DNA of 25,351 bases. Source: a bacterium UBP8_UBA6595 (GTDB lineage: Bacteria; Margulisbacteria; Marinamargulisbacteria; UBA6595). The stretch lies in assembly GCA_002433595.1 (NCBI GenBank), contig DJIL01000043.1, positions 3,279-28,629 of the forward strand. The letters are read 5' to 3'. This document shows, piece by piece, positions 24,794 through 25,351 of this stretch. A model generated the notes under the pieces. The model was not told the DNA's origin. It saw only the letters and a program-made list of their open reading frames with translations, and ran no database searches. The position numbers and the translations under genes were made by a program. Position 1 is the first letter of the stretch, and each line of letters starts with the position of its first letter.

Positions 24794-25351
24794 ATGACAG
24801 ACTATCTATTTGTAAAATTATGTTCAGTATTGGGAGCGGGCTTGGCGATTGGTCTTGGCGCGATTGGATCGGCTGTTGGCGAAGGGTTTATTGCTATGAA
24901 GGCGTTGCAAGCGCTGGGTCGTCAACCCAAAGCATCGGGGCCATTGCTGCGAACCATGTTGATTGGCCAGGCGGTAACCGAAACCGCTGCTATTTTTGCG
25001 CTTGTGATTGCGTTGGTGCTGCTGTTTCAGACCCCAGATGCGGCGGTTAGCTGGGTGAAAGGCATTACGTTTATTGCCGCGGGCATTGCCATTGGGTTTG
25101 GCACCATTGGATCGGGCTTGGGCGCGGGCTTGCCGGGCGGTGCGGCGTGTGAAGGTATTGGTAAAAACCCTAAAAACACAGATGTATTGTCCTTGCACAT
25201 GCTAATTGCTCAAGCAGTGACACAGACGGCTACAATTTTTTCGCTAACAGTGTCCCTCATTCTGATTATGACGGCACCGGAGCCAACACTAATAGCCGCG
25301 TTTTCCTTGCTGGGAGCGGGGTGTGCTATTGGCTTTGGTGCAATTGGCCCT
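24794..25351 (+). CDS. atpE: ATP synthase F0 subunit c, tandem multi-hairpin (partial)
   Basis: Exactly 186 codons are open to the edge, so the C-terminus is missing. Normal F-type c subunits are about 70-90 residues with one hairpin. Here hairpin 1 spans about 10-78, hairpin 2 about 90-160, and hairpin 3 starts at about 169, with GAGxAIG repeats at 14, 95 and 174 (periods 81 and 79). Hairpin 1 has GRQP (42-45), Glu30, and Glu63 in QAVTET. Hairpin 2 has GKNP (123-126), with Ala111 and Gln144 at the matching places. The start of hairpin 3 resembles hairpin 1 more than hairpin 2. The ATG is 2 bases after the atpB stop. Fused c subunits are known in V/A-type ATPases and a few Na+ F-type ATPases. 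Confidence 0.93.
   Translation, partial: MTDYLFVKLCSVLGAGLAIGLGAIGSAVGEGFIAMKALQALGRQPKASGPLLRTMLIGQAVTETAAIFALVIALVLLFQTPDAAVSWVKGITFIAAGIAIGFGTIGSGLGAGLPGGAACEGIGKNPKNTDVLSLHMLIAQAVTQTATIFSLTVSLILIMTAPEPTLIAAFSLLGAGCAIGFGAIGP

Noticed and set aside
22555..25351. N-ATPase operon (atpQ/atpR type)
   Set aside because: atpD and atpC do not precede the small membrane genes; tsaB is divergent there and an F-type order follows.

Overview
The window is bacterial, uses the standard genetic code, and is packed with housekeeping genes. The one clearly accessory gene is the partial ORF at the left edge. I cannot name the phylum. Useful clues are a GatCAB amidotransferase (suggesting indirect Asn-tRNA and/or Gln-tRNA synthesis), a tiny bS22/COX24-type ribosomal protein, a dnaN-recF pair without dnaA beside it, and an F-type ATP synthase whose c subunit is a fused multi-hairpin protein. 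Several start codons are GTG or TTG, and many genes overlap by 1 to 11 bases, so the genome looks compact.

Layout: everything from base 1 to 22416 is on the minus strand. Reading in the direction of transcription (right to left): tsaB; uvrA followed by an exported PsbP-like/beta-propeller protein; clpC-radA; rpsB-tsf-trxA; then, after a 212-base gap with two hairpins, dnaN-recF-dciA-bS22-gatC-gatA-gatB-valS-folC and an unrecognised large protein that runs off the left edge. From 22555 rightward the plus strand carries the start of an ATP synthase operon: atpZ, atpI, a HAD-family protein, atpB (a subunit) and atpE (c subunit, cut by the right edge).

Functional groups: DNA replication and repair (dnaN, recF, dciA, radA, uvrA), translation and tRNA modification (rpsB, tsf, bS22, gatCAB, valS, tsaB), protein quality control and redox (clpC, trxA), folate (folC) and bioenergetics (atp genes). 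Candidate promoters share an extended -10 of the form TGn-TAnnnT or close to it. The clearest is for rpsB, inside the end of radA, with TTGAAA, a 17-base spacer and TGG-TAAAGT. The dnaN and tsaB -10 elements lie only 7 and 9 bases from the start codon, so their mRNAs are probably leaderless or nearly so.

The most unusual item is atpE. In 186 codons it holds two complete c-subunit hairpins and the start of a third. Hairpin 1 has a two-carboxylate, Na+-type site (Glu30, Glu63, Thr64). Hairpin 2 has lost both carboxylates (Ala111, Gln144). This is a V-ATPase-like rotor design inside an F-type operon.
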